Positions 7,673 through 16,369 of a stretch of 64,000 bases of DNA are shown piece after piece. Source of the DNA: Flagellimonas chongwuensis (GTDB lineage Bacteria > Bacteroidota > Bacteroidia > Flavobacteriales > Flavobacteriaceae); the NCBI RefSeq assembly GCF_013376415.1, contig NZ_WYET01000001.1:682001-746000 (forward strand). The letters are read 5' to 3'. A program made the position numbers and the translations under genes. The notes under the pieces are model-generated. The model ran no database searches. It was not told where the DNA came from and saw nothing but the letters and a program-made list of their open reading frames with translations. Each line of letters opens with the position of its first letter. Positions within the stretch are counted from its first letter, which is position 1.

Positions 7673-9829
7673 TTATTCCAACGAGTAAGCACGGTATTCA
7701 TCACCGGAGACGGTGCCCATTTTGCCGCCACCACAGGAAATCACTACGTATTGTTTGCCATCAACTTGGTAAGTGATAGGTGTGGCATACCCACCTGCAG
7801 GTAGTTGGTCTTCCCAAAGTTTTTTGCCCGTTTTCATGTGGAACGCCCGTATTTTTTCATCCTTGGTAGCCGCAATAAAAAGCACGCCACCTTTGGTGAC
7901 AACAGGTCCCCCATAATTTTCCAGCCCTGAAACGGGAATGTTGGGGTCGTTCAAACTTTCTTCGTGCCCTAAAGGTACGGTCCATAAGTATTCACCTGAG
8001 TTGAGGTCGATGGCATTCAAAGTTCCCCATGGCGGTTTTACCACGGGATAGCCCCTGTCATCTTTAAATCTTGCAAAGCTGGAAATGGAATAGGGCACGT
8101 CTATTTTTGTATCTTCAACCCTATGGTCTTTGGGTTTCTCCATACCCATTAAAAACTCTACAATGGCAGCGGATTCTTCTTCAGAAAGATTGGGCATGCC
8201 CGGCATGGCACCGCGGCCTTTTTTGATAATGGTTTTTATTGAGTCGGTTTCTAACCTTAGCTTCACATTTTGAAGTTCAGGGATTCCGTTCAAACCTTGC
8301 AAATCGCCACCATGGCATCTAGCGCAGTGAATTTGTGCCAAACTTTGACCAACGCTTGAGCCTTCCGACCCGCCACCAACTTCTTTCATCTTAATGATCC
8401 AAGCCATTTCGTTGGCGTTTACATACATTACACCATCACGGGGGTCAAGTGCGGCCCCGCCCCATTCGGCACCACCATCGGCCCCTGGAAATAGAATCAC
8501 TCCGGTGGTATCCATGGGGGTAAATTGCCCTTGTGATGTAATGGAGTTGAATTTTTCTAGCACAGTGGGTGCTTTATCGGTTTCGTTGCCTGGCACCAAA
8601 TCATCCACAAAGGCAGTCCGGTCTGGGGCATATAAATCCTCTTCTGTTAAAATTTGTCGTGCAAATGGTGCTGGTTTTAATGGTAATGGCTGTGTTTCAA
8701 ATGCTTTTTCTCCAACCAACTTGGAGCTTGGATAGGCTTTTTCCTCGATAGGGAATAAGGGTTCCCCAGTGATTCGATTAAACACGAATACATGGCCACT
8801 TTTGGTAACCTGAGCAACGGCAGGGATGGTTTCTCCGTCCCTAACAATATCAACTAAATTGGGTGGTGCGGGCAAATCCCTATCCCAAATATCGTGGTGC
8901 ACCATTTGAAAATGCCAGATGCGTTCCCCGGTGTTTGCGTTGAGAGCCAAAAGCGAATTTGCAAAAAGGTTGGACCCTTCGCGGTCGCCCCCATACCAAT
9001 CAAACGCTGCTGAACCGGTGGGAATGTAGACAATGCCTTGGTCGTTGTCCAATGCCATGCCGGGCCAGCTATTGGCACCGCCGACCTTTTTATATGCCTC
9101 GTCAGGCCAAGTGTCGTAACCAAACTCTCTAGGTTGTGGAATGGTGTGGAACGTCCATAAAATTTCGCCGGTGAGCACATCGTAGGCGCGAATGTGTCCC
9201 GGAGAAGAGCCGGGTCCTTCGCCCACTCGGGTGCCCTGAATCAATATGTTTTGGAAAACCGCCCCCGGCGAGTTGGAGACCACGGACAATTTGCTTGGGT
9301 CTCTGTCCAAACCTTCCCTAAGGTCTACACTTCCATTGTTGCCAAAACTTGAAATGGGTTGGCCCGTTTCAACATTTATGGCATAGAGTTTTGGTCCTGA
9401 TGAGAAAAAGATTCGACTGGGATGCTTGCCATCAGATTTCCAATAATTTAAGCCACGATTTAGGCCTAAACCGGATTCATCCTTACTTTTTGGTGAAAAT
9501 TTCCAGATTTCCTCTCCTGTTTTGGCATCGATGACGAAGAGCTCAATAGCTGCATTTACCCCGTAAAGGACATTTTCGACCATTAAGGGGCTCGTCTGTA
9601 TCTGTGTGGTTCTACCTTCTTGCAGCCCTCCACTTTTATAGCTCCAGGCCAGTTTTAATTGGGAGATATTTGTGGTGTCAATTTGGTCAAGGTTGGAAAA
9701 ATGTGTCCGTTCGGGGTCTCCCAAATAATGCTCCCATGTGGTGAAATAGGCCTTGTCCGTATCAGTTGGATTTGAATCGTTACAGGAAATGAGAAGGGAT
9801 AGGGGAATCAGCAGTAAATATTTTTTCAT
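7673..9829 (-). CDS. PQQ-dependent dehydrogenase with internal cytochrome c domain (glucose dehydrogenase type)
   Basis: A 718-residue exported quinoprotein. It begins with a lipoprotein signal, MKKYLLLIPLSLLISC, so it is probably lipid-anchored on the periplasmic side. The beta-propeller carries PQQ-propeller features such as WEHYLGDPERTHFSNLDQID, AWSYKSGG, WPGMALD and GAEWGGAALDP. At residues 502-506 there is a heme c site (CARCH), with a likely axial Met in GRGAMPGMPN; this c-type domain is set between propeller blades rather than at an end. The enzyme would oxidise sugars or alcohols and pass electrons through its own heme. No PQQ synthesis genes are in the window, so cofactor may come from elsewhere in the genome or from the environment. 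Confidence 0.9.
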   Translation of the reverse strand: MKKYLLLIPLSLLISCNDSNPTDTDKAYFTTWEHYLGDPERTHFSNLDQIDTTNISQLKLAWSYKSGGLQEGRTTQIQTSPLMVENVLYGVNAAIELFVIDAKTGEEIWKFSPKSKDESGLGLNRGLNYWKSDGKHPSRIFFSSGPKLYAINVETGQPISSFGNNGSVDLREGLDRDPSKLSVVSNSPGAVFQNILIQGTRVGEGPGSSPGHIRAYDVLTGEILWTFHTIPQPREFGYDTWPDEAYKKVGGANSWPGMALDNDQGIVYIPTGSAAFDWYGGDREGSNLFANSLLALNANTGERIWHFQMVHHDIWDRDLPAPPNLVDIVRDGETIPAVAQVTKSGHVFVFNRITGEPLFPIEEKAYPSSKLVGEKAFETQPLPLKPAPFARQILTEEDLYAPDRTAFVDDLVPGNETDKAPTVLEKFNSITSQGQFTPMDTTGVILFPGADGGAEWGGAALDPRDGVMYVNANEMAWIIKMKEVGGGSEGSSVGQSLAQIHCARCHGGDLQGLNGIPELQNVKLRLETDSIKTIIKKGRGAMPGMPNLSEEESAAIVEFLMGMEKPKDHRVEDTKIDVPYSISSFARFKDDRGYPVVKPPWGTLNAIDLNSGEYLWTVPLGHEESLNDPNIPVSGLENYGGPVVTKGGVLFIAATKDEKIRAFHMKTGKKLWEDQLPAGGYATPITYQVDGKQYVVISCGGGKMGTVSGDEYRAYSLE

Positions 9830-9973
9830 TCGCAGTTTGAATGTTTTTTAAATATAAATGAATTATCCGAAACTGGCGTTGGCAGGTTTACTCATTCAAA
9901 CAAGGCATTCACTCATTCTGAATTGAAACAGAAAGGAGTAACTCTTAAACTTAGGAAACTAAACCTGGTAATT

Positions 9974-11422
9974 ATGAAAAAGTTCGGTCTTATTATTTGT
10001 TTCGGTATTTGTTTAAACTTAAGTGCACAAGAATTTCCAACTTACGAAAATGGGTTAATCTATTCTCCAAGAGCGATGGAGAAATTAAAAGGGATGGTAG
10101 GGGATAAGAATGAAGAATTTAGAGTTTGCGACTATGAGAAAAAATTCTACTCTACAGAACAGACAAAAGGAAGGATATTCCATATGAGAGAGGTTAATTG
10201 GGGTGTATTAGCCAAAGATTTGAAAGCCAATATTTCTCTCAAGGACTTTGAGAAGAAATATTCATATGATTTTGACAAAGATGATTTAGTGCTTTTGTCA
10301 AAGTATGACTATGTGGATTGCAATGAAAAACAAATGGTGGGCATCAGAGAGAGACCCGATGGTTCAAGTTTGGAAATGGCATTGGCTGAATGGCCTACAT
10401 CCCACTCAAAGAATTGGGTATGGTCAAATAGAGGAAAAGGAACATGGTTGGTCTATTTGGAAAGACCTTTCGAAACTTTCGAAATACCCGAGAGATATTC
10501 CAGAATGATACAATATTCGGAATGCCTTATCGATACGACAAGCCAAATTTTCACTGCCGATGCATCACGAATGAGATGGTATTCAGAAAATGATTCTACA
10601 CGGATTCAACAAGAAAAATTCATGAACTTTATTACTGATGAATATGTAGTAAAGCCACCCGAATTGGAATATGATGAAAATATGTCTCAGGAAGAAACCA
10701 TGGCCAGGTATGATAGTTTACAGCGTTGGGAAAATGCAAAAAAGGGTTTTGTGAAATTAGAGCTATCCAAAAAGCCTGAATTTAAAAGATTGTTGAACAG
10801 GGCTTATGATGAGGCATTGAAAAACCAAAGTTCCACGGATGAATTTGAATATTATGTGGCGCATTATCTATCACCATCAAAATCACTGACCCTTAAAAGA
10901 AACCGAATTGTTGTGGGGCAATGCAGTATGGACGATAGCCCACGAATCCACGCAATGAACATAGCCCAGTTGGCGGGGGAATCTGTCAATTGGAATATAT
11001 TTCTCAGGTCTCACCTAAATGTGCTCAACGATAATGTAAACAGGGTTTCCGATGGTAGCTGGGCGTGGGAAGCAAGAAAAACTTATATCAGAGAATTGGA
11101 GGAGTTGGATATTGAAGTGAAGGAACTGTTGTTAGGGACTGCACTTAGGGCCAGTAATACGGCTGAAGGACATTACTTTGGCAATATAGGAAGGTTGGGC
11201 AGAGCTATTTCCGAAAGCAAGGATGTGAATGAGTTTGAGGATGAACTATACCATATGATTGACGACCAAACCTTGGATGATTTTAATAGGTTACTCATGT
11301 TCTACCTACATGACAACCTTGTTTACCACATGGATACTTCAAAAGAAAAACACAGTTATAAGAACAAACGAAATATGGCCAAGTCATTGCTTCCAAATTA
11401 TATATCGGATAAACTAGATTGA
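9974..11422 (+). CDS. Exported protein of unknown function
   Basis: A 482-residue protein I do not recognise. The start at 9974 was chosen because it gives a clean signal peptide, MKKFGLIICFGICLNLSAQ; the frame upstream of it is charged. The mature protein is rich in Glu, Lys and Tyr with several Trp (WPTSHSKNWVWSNRG) and looks mostly helical in its C-terminal half. No enzyme motif, lipobox or sorting domain is visible. It lies between the PQQ dehydrogenase (divergent) and radA (convergent, 2 bp apart), which gives no clue to its job. Confidence 0.75.
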   Translation: MKKFGLIICFGICLNLSAQEFPTYENGLIYSPRAMEKLKGMVGDKNEEFRVCDYEKKFYSTEQTKGRIFHMREVNWGVLAKDLKANISLKDFEKKYSYDFDKDDLVLLSKYDYVDCNEKQMVGIRERPDGSSLEMALAEWPTSHSKNWVWSNRGKGTWLVYLERPFETFEIPERYSRMIQYSECLIDTTSQIFTADASRMRWYSENDSTRIQQEKFMNFITDEYVVKPPELEYDENMSQEETMARYDSLQRWENAKKGFVKLELSKKPEFKRLLNRAYDEALKNQSSTDEFEYYVAHYLSPSKSLTLKRNRIVVGQCSMDDSPRIHAMNIAQLAGESVNWNIFLRSHLNVLNDNVNRVSDGSWAWEARKTYIRELEELDIEVKELLLGTALRASNTAEGHYFGNIGRLGRAISESKDVNEFEDELYHMIDDQTLDDFNRLLMFYLHDNLVYHMDTSKEKHSYKNKRNMAKSLLPNYISDKLD

Positions 11423-11424
11423 GG

Positions 11425-12783
11425 TTAACCAAAGAGGTGGGCGACTACATCTTCAATCTTGGAGACTTTTTGAATCTGGATACCAGACTGTTTTAGTCCA
11501 ATCTTGTTGTTTTTTGAGACAAATATTCTGGAAAAGCCCAGTTTTTCCGCTTCCAGAATGCGTTGGTCCACACGTTGCACGGGTCTTATTTCTCCTGCCA
11601 GTCCAACCTCTGCGGCAAAACAGATGCCTTTTTCGATGGCGATATCGGAGTTGCTGGATAAAATGGCGGCCATAACGGCCAAATCGATAGCAGGGTCGTC
11701 CACGGAGATTCCACCTGTAATATTCAAGAACACATCTTTGGCTCCCAATTTGAAACCTGCGCGTTTTTCCAGAACAGCCAGCAGCATGTTTAAACGTTTG
11801 GCATTGAACCCAGTGGCAGAGCGCTGGGGCGTGCCATAAACGGCGGTGCTTACCAAAGCCTGAATCTCGATAAGCAAGGGTCGCATACCTTCCACGGTGG
11901 CAGCAATAGCGGTCCCGCTGAGGTCTTCGTCGTTTTTGGAGATCAGTACCTCCGACGGGTTGTTCACTTCGCGTAGTCCACTTCCCTGCATTTCGTAAAT
12001 ACCAAGCTCGGCAGTGGAACCAAATCGGTTTTTAAGGGATCGAAGAATACGGTACACATAGTTTCGGTCGCCTTCAAACTGAAGGACGGTATCGACCATA
12101 TGCTCCAAAATTTTAGGTCCGGCAATGGTGCCATCCTTGGTAATGTGTCCCACCAAAATCACCGGGGTGTGACTTTCTTTTGCAAACTTAATGAGCTCGG
12201 CGGTGCACTCGCGAATTTGGGAAATGCTTCCCGCAGCGGATTCGATATAATCGGTGTGCAGGGTCTGAATGGAATCGATGACCACCAAATCGGGCTCGAT
12301 GGTCGAAACCTGTTGGAAAATATTCTGTGTTTTGGTCTCGGTAAGGATGTAGCAGTTTTCGCTGTTAGGTTGAATACGGTCCGCACGCATTTTTATTTGC
12401 CTTTGACTTTCCTCGCCTGAAACATAGAGAATTTTATAAGGCAGCTTCAAAGCAATCTGGAGCAGCAAGGTACTTTTTCCGATGCCTGGTTCACCTCCTA
12501 ACAAAGTTAGAGATCCTGGTACAAGCCCACCACCCAGAACACGATTGAATTCTTGGTCCAACGTGTCCAAACGGAGTTCTTTTTCTTGGGTAATCTCAGA
12601 AACCCGAAGCGGCTTGTTTGCCTGTTTGGCTACGGTATCGGCCTTCCAACTTTTTTTATCCTCTTCTTGGACGACTTCTTCCACAATGGTGTTCCATTCC
12701 TTGCAGGAGGAACATTGCCCTACCCACTTGGGGAATTGGGTTCCACAGTTTTGACAAAAAAATGCTGTTTTGGTCTTGGCCAT
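11425..12783 (-). CDS. radA: DNA repair protein RadA (Sms)
   Basis: A 452-residue RecA-related ATPase that helps branch migration in recombinational repair. Domains in order: an N-terminal four-cysteine zinc finger (FFCQNCGTQFPKWVGQCSSC), the ATPase core with Walker A GGEPGIGKST at about residues 92-101, the RadA-specific KNRFG motif (LKNRFGST), and a C-terminal Lon-protease-like domain (AIDLAVMAAILSS, EVGLAGEIRPV). Length and order are canonical. It is followed downstream by the esterase-fold gene's intergenic palindrome on the other side of its start. Confidence 0.97.
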   Translation of the reverse strand: MAKTKTAFFCQNCGTQFPKWVGQCSSCKEWNTIVEEVVQEEDKKSWKADTVAKQANKPLRVSEITQEKELRLDTLDQEFNRVLGGGLVPGSLTLLGGEPGIGKSTLLLQIALKLPYKILYVSGEESQRQIKMRADRIQPNSENCYILTETKTQNIFQQVSTIEPDLVVIDSIQTLHTDYIESAAGSISQIRECTAELIKFAKESHTPVILVGHITKDGTIAGPKILEHMVDTVLQFEGDRNYVYRILRSLKNRFGSTAELGIYEMQGSGLREVNNPSEVLISKNDEDLSGTAIAATVEGMRPLLIEIQALVSTAVYGTPQRSATGFNAKRLNMLLAVLEKRAGFKLGAKDVFLNITGGISVDDPAIDLAVMAAILSSNSDIAIEKGICFAAEVGLAGEIRPVQRVDQRILEAEKLGFSRIFVSKNNKIGLKQSGIQIQKVSKIEDVVAHLFG

Positions 12784-12846
12784 TCAAATTAAATGAGGGG
12801 CCTAAAGATATGGATTTAGATGATGGATTGGATGGTTTTTTAGATT

Positions 12847-12915
12847 CTTGGATTTTTGGACCGATAGATTTTTAGTCAAGTCGATCCAAATATCGGATCA
12901 ATCCAATAATCCAAG
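12847..12915. repeat. Imperfect long palindrome in the radA upstream region
   Basis: The arm CTTGGATTTTTGGACCGATA (12847-12866) reappears as an inverted copy at 12891-12915, with one mismatch and a 5-base insertion, around a 24-base loop. The flanks are also built from GGAT/TCCA-like words. It fills the gap between the stop of the esterase-fold gene and the radA start. It could act as a terminator-like or transcript-end structure, or be a remnant of an interspersed repeat; nothing codes here. Confidence 0.6.
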
Positions 12916-12918
12916 GTT

Positions 12919-14061
12919 CTAGTATCCAAAGTCCGCTTTGAGCGCATCAATTTTTTCCAGGGCCATATCCTTGGTCAAAAAGTCGATTTCTTCCAATTGG
13001 AATGCTTTTTCGAATGTTTTGAACGCTTTTTTGGGCTCCCCGATAAATTCATAGTGTTCGGCTTCAAAATAGAAGCCCATCATGGTCTCTGGGAATTGTT
13101 TTTTGCAGAGTTCTGCCAATGGTTTTAGGGATTCATAGTCTTGTTTTTTCAGACAGGCGGCATAAATGGCCATGATATCGTTAAGTTCCACCGGCTTTTC
13201 AAAACCGAACAGATTTTCAATGGTTTCGTAACGATTCTCCAAATAATTGTAAACTGGTTCTTCCGATGTCAATATATCGGATTTGTATTCGGCAGGGGTA
13301 ATCGGTCTGTAAATGCTGAACACATTATCAAAAGCTTTGCTTATACCATATGCTGCAATGGAGGTGTGGTCTGCTTTTTCGTATTCATCAAAAAAGTAAT
13401 GTAGTGATTCTCGGGTAATGGAGTTGATACTGGCATTCATTTGAAGAATTCGTTGCCTATCGTCCGTAGGTTGTTTTTCTACAATCAGATTGTAAAAAAT
13501 GGTCTGGTCCAATTCGGATAGTCGTGCAGGGACCCTGCTTTCCATTTCGGTGGCGAGAACAGGCGAAATGCTGATATAGGAGTTAAAGAAGGATTGGTCC
13601 TTGAACAAAAAGTAGTTGCCGAAATTGGCCGTAATATCGTATCCGACAAACATTTTAAAAGGCGCAATGTTGTAAGTGGTGGCCAAGTAGGGAATCAGTT
13701 CGGTTCCTAAAAATTCGTAGAACATTTTACCTTTTTCAGTGGGGAGCCCGGAAACTTCTTCGTAATCACAATCTTCCCAGCGCAAATCGTTTTTTAGTTG
13801 GTCAACGCCCACTACAATAGCTTCCGGCATTCGGTCGAACTTGCTTTGGAACTTTACATTGGCCACAACAAGGTCGAACAAATATTCCGCGTCCAACACA
13901 ACTATCAATGGATATGTTTTTTCATCGGAATAGTCTTCGGGGAAATAGTAGGAAACATCCCTTCGTTCTTGAAGTTTGAAGGACTCAAATATTTCTTTTT
14001 TTACTTGAGCGCTCAGGTTCAAGCAAGTAAGGCCTATCAGTAGAAATAGACATTTTTTCAT
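12919..14061 (-). CDS. Exported esterase-fold protein lacking the nucleophile serine, with TPR-like tail
   Basis: A 380-residue protein with signal peptide MKKCLFLLIGLTCLNLSAQ. Residues about 25-270 follow the alpha/beta-hydrolase esterase (Fes/EsD-like) pattern: YYFPEDYSDEKTYPLIVVLDAEYLF, AIVVGVDQLKNDLRW, ELIPYLATTYNIAPFKMFVGY, and SYISISPVLA. At the nucleophile elbow, where relatives have GHSxGG, this protein reads G140-Y-D-I-T-A, so the serine is replaced by Asp142. The C-terminal 90 residues look like two or three TPR helices pairs (YYFEAEHYEFIGEPKKAFKTFEKAFQ). It probably binds rather than cleaves. It is the last gene of the panC operon, 25 bp after the flippase-like gene. Confidence 0.75.
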   Translation of the reverse strand: MKKCLFLLIGLTCLNLSAQVKKEIFESFKLQERRDVSYYFPEDYSDEKTYPLIVVLDAEYLFDLVVANVKFQSKFDRMPEAIVVGVDQLKNDLRWEDCDYEEVSGLPTEKGKMFYEFLGTELIPYLATTYNIAPFKMFVGYDITANFGNYFLFKDQSFFNSYISISPVLATEMESRVPARLSELDQTIFYNLIVEKQPTDDRQRILQMNASINSITRESLHYFFDEYEKADHTSIAAYGISKAFDNVFSIYRPITPAEYKSDILTSEEPVYNYLENRYETIENLFGFEKPVELNDIMAIYAACLKKQDYESLKPLAELCKKQFPETMMGFYFEAEHYEFIGEPKKAFKTFEKAFQLEEIDFLTKDMALEKIDALKADFGY

Positions 14062-14086
14062 TGGTTAAGATTTAGGCGGCTGGGGC

Positions 14087-15052
14087 TTACCGATTTCTAT
14101 TCAATAACGGTAATACTAGGAAGGATATTGTACCGAAAACTACGACCATCAACGTCTGTGCTATCCACATGATCCACCCGAATGCATCACCGGAAACGGA
14201 ACTGATGCCATAAATGCCCAAGGCTGCGCTCACAGCTATGGGGTAAAGGCCAATTCCTCCGTTGGTAGTGGACATGGCAAAGGCACCGGCCACAAAGGCA
14301 ACCAACAATTCGCCAAGGGATAGTGGAATGGTTTCTTCTACGGTATATTTTATGACCCAGAACATGCCAAAATAGGCTATCCAGATAAACAAAGTATGAA
14401 GTATAAACGGCCACTTGTTCTTCATTTTAAAAAGACTGAGCACACCTTCTTTTAATCCGTTGAGGAATTCCTTGAGTTTGATGGCCAAAGGTGATTTGGA
14501 TTTACGGATGATATAAGACCCTAAAAAGAGTCCTACGATACCCACCAGCAATATTCCTATAGCACCGATAATGTTCACGCCCCTTTCTTCCAAAAAGCCA
14601 AGGATGAAGTCGGTTTGAAGCACCAAAGTGATCGTAATGATGATCAAGAGCATCAACAAATCGATGACCCTTTCGGTTACTATGGTCCCAAATCCTTTTT
14701 CAAAAGGAACTTTCTCGTAAGTAGTGAGTGCGGTGGCCCTCAATATTTCACCGGAACGGGGTATTCCCAAATTGGCGAAATAGGATATCAATACAATAAA
14801 TATGGTGTTGACGGTCTTGGGGCGATAGCCCAAGGGTTCCAAAAGGTATTTCCAGCGAATGGCTCGTGAAATGTGGCTTAATATGCCAATGATTACGGAA
14901 ATCGACACCCATAATGGACTGGCATTGGAAATATAGTGGATGATTTGTTTTCGTTCCTCTGGAGTGGTGGAGTTGTATGAATACCAAACCAAAAACAGCC
15001 CAAATGCAATGGGCACGAATATTTTAAGGAATTTTTTGAGGGATTTGCCCAA
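14087..15052 (-). CDS. Flippase-like membrane protein (YbhN/UPF0104, LPG synthase TM domain)
   Basis: A 321-residue inner-membrane protein with about eight hydrophobic segments. It belongs to the lysylphosphatidylglycerol synthase TM-region family (UPF0104/YbhN): the conserved SRAIRWKYLL after the second segment, SYFANLGIPRSGEILRA, and the C-terminal GAFAMSTTNGGIGLYP are characteristic. Relatives are thought to flip or modify lipids; the substrate is unknown. Its start lies 3 bp from the stop of panD, so it is translationally close to the pantothenate genes, an arrangement I recall from other flavobacteria. Confidence 0.88.
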   Translation of the reverse strand: MGKSLKKFLKIFVPIAFGLFLVWYSYNSTTPEERKQIIHYISNASPLWVSISVIIGILSHISRAIRWKYLLEPLGYRPKTVNTIFIVLISYFANLGIPRSGEILRATALTTYEKVPFEKGFGTIVTERVIDLLMLLIIITITLVLQTDFILGFLEERGVNIIGAIGILLVGIVGLFLGSYIIRKSKSPLAIKLKEFLNGLKEGVLSLFKMKNKWPFILHTLFIWIAYFGMFWVIKYTVEETIPLSLGELLVAFVAGAFAMSTTNGGIGLYPIAVSAALGIYGISSVSGDAFGWIMWIAQTLMVVVFGTISFLVLPLLNRNR

Positions 15053-15055
15053 AAT

Positions 15056-15406
15056 TTATTGGAGTAGATTGGTTTCTTCGTTGGGGAAAACCAATGCTGG
15101 ATTAAATGTTTTTGCCTCTTCGATATCCATCCATGCATAAGTGATCAGGATCAATACGTCTCCCACGGCCACTTTTCTGGCTGCGGCACCGTTTAATGTA
15201 AGTTCCCCGGAATTTCTGGGGCCGGGAATGGCGTAAGTTTCCAATCGTTCGCCGTTATTGTTGTTCACGATCTGCACTTTTTCGCCCCTAATTATATTGG
15301 CGGCATCCATAAGATCTTCGTCTATGGTAATGCTTCCTATATAGTTAAGGTCTGCCCCGGTAACTTTTACTCGGTGTATTTTAGATTTTACGACTTCTAC
15401 TCGCAT
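15056..15406 (-). CDS. panD: Aspartate 1-decarboxylase
   Basis: A 116-residue pyruvoyl enzyme precursor that makes beta-alanine from aspartate for pantothenate and coenzyme A. The self-cleavage site is intact: YIGSITID, with Gly24-Ser25, so Ser25 would become the pyruvoyl group. The active-site Tyr and the [12 protein letters not shown] segment (NGAAAR in the family) are also present. It is 12 bp downstream of panC and directly upstream of the flippase-like gene in one minus-strand operon. Confidence 0.97.
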   Translation of the reverse strand: MRVEVVKSKIHRVKVTGADLNYIGSITIDEDLMDAANIIRGEKVQIVNNNNGERLETYAIPGPRNSGELTLNGAAARKVAVGDVLILITYAWMDIEEAKTFNPALVFPNEETNLLQ

Positions 15407-15418
15407 GGTGCAAAATTA

Positions 15419-16267
15419 TCAATTCAATCTTAGATTATCAATTAAGCGAACACCGTCTGCGTAAACGGCGATAAATGCTCTATATTTTTGGTTGTCCTGA
15501 ATTTTTAAGGCCGGCGTTAATGTGTTCTCGTCGGCGATTTCAAAATATTCGAGGTCAAACAAGGGGTGTTGTTCAAATTCAGATGTTGCCCAATCCGTAA
15601 TATCTATTGCACTTTCCGTGCCAAATTTTGTTTTGGCAGATTGTAGCATACTATAAATAAAACCAGCCTCTTCGCGGGTTTTTTTTGACAGTCTTTCGTT
15701 GCGGGAGCTCATGGCCAAGCCATTCGGTTCCCGTTCAATGGGGCATCCAACAATTGTGTAGGGTAAATTCTTGATCTCGGACATTTTTCGGATAATCTGT
15801 AGTTGCTGAAAATCCTTTTCGCCAAAATAGGCTTTGTCCGGGGCTACGGTTCTGAGCAAAAGCTCCACGATAGTGCCGACACCATCAAAATGGCCTGTTC
15901 TAAATTCCCCTTCCATTACCTTGTCCAAACCATCGAACTCATAGGATTCAGAAGTGATATCACCTCCGTAAATTTCATCCACAGTAGGTGCAAACACTAC
16001 AATTTGGTACGAAACCTGCTTTAAGAGCTCAATATCTTTCTCGAATGTTCTTGGATATTTGTCCAAGTCATCTTTTTTGTCGAACTGAGTAGGGTTTACA
16101 AAAATACTGACAATGACCAAATCATTTTCCGAAAGTGCTTTTTTTACCAAGGAGATATGACCCGTGTGAAGCGCGCCCATGGTGGGTACAAGACCAATGC
16201 TGCGGTCTTTTTTTCGCTGCTCATTGGTAAAGGCGTTTAGTTCTTTTTTAAGGTCGAATATCTTCAT
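15419..16267 (-). CDS. panC: Pantothenate synthetase
   Basis: A 282-residue ATP-dependent ligase joining pantoate and beta-alanine. The start at 16267 (MKIFDLKKELN) was preferred over the ATG four codons upstream because it fits the family N-terminus. Motifs: PTMGALHTGHISLV (HIGH-like ATP site), VSIFVNPTQF, YFGEKDFQQLQIIRK, and AMSSRNERLS (KMSKS-like). It is the first gene of the panC-panD operon and is divergent from the short glgA gene across about 100 bp. Confidence 0.96.
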   Translation of the reverse strand: MKIFDLKKELNAFTNEQRKKDRSIGLVPTMGALHTGHISLVKKALSENDLVIVSIFVNPTQFDKKDDLDKYPRTFEKDIELLKQVSYQIVVFAPTVDEIYGGDITSESYEFDGLDKVMEGEFRTGHFDGVGTIVELLLRTVAPDKAYFGEKDFQQLQIIRKMSEIKNLPYTIVGCPIEREPNGLAMSSRNERLSKKTREEAGFIYSMLQSAKTKFGTESAIDITDWATSEFEQHPLFDLEYFEIADENTLTPALKIQDNQKYRAFIAVYADGVRLIDNLRLN

Positions 16268-16325
16268 ATACAGGTACAAAAGGGTGCAAAAATACTATAA
16301 ATACAGCTAATCAGCATAATTTTTG

Positions 16326-16333
16326 TACTTTTG
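16326..16333 (+). promoter_or_regulatory. -7 element of the glgA/DUF4270 unit
   Basis: TACTTTTG matches TAnnTTTG exactly and is followed by GCAGC, as in the atpD and rplU promoters of this window. No TTG is found at the expected -33 distance, so the promoter may be weak or activated. Confidence 0.55.
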
Positions 16334-16369
16334 CAGCTATGTTTTTCGGATAAACAAAAGAAAGCGTTT

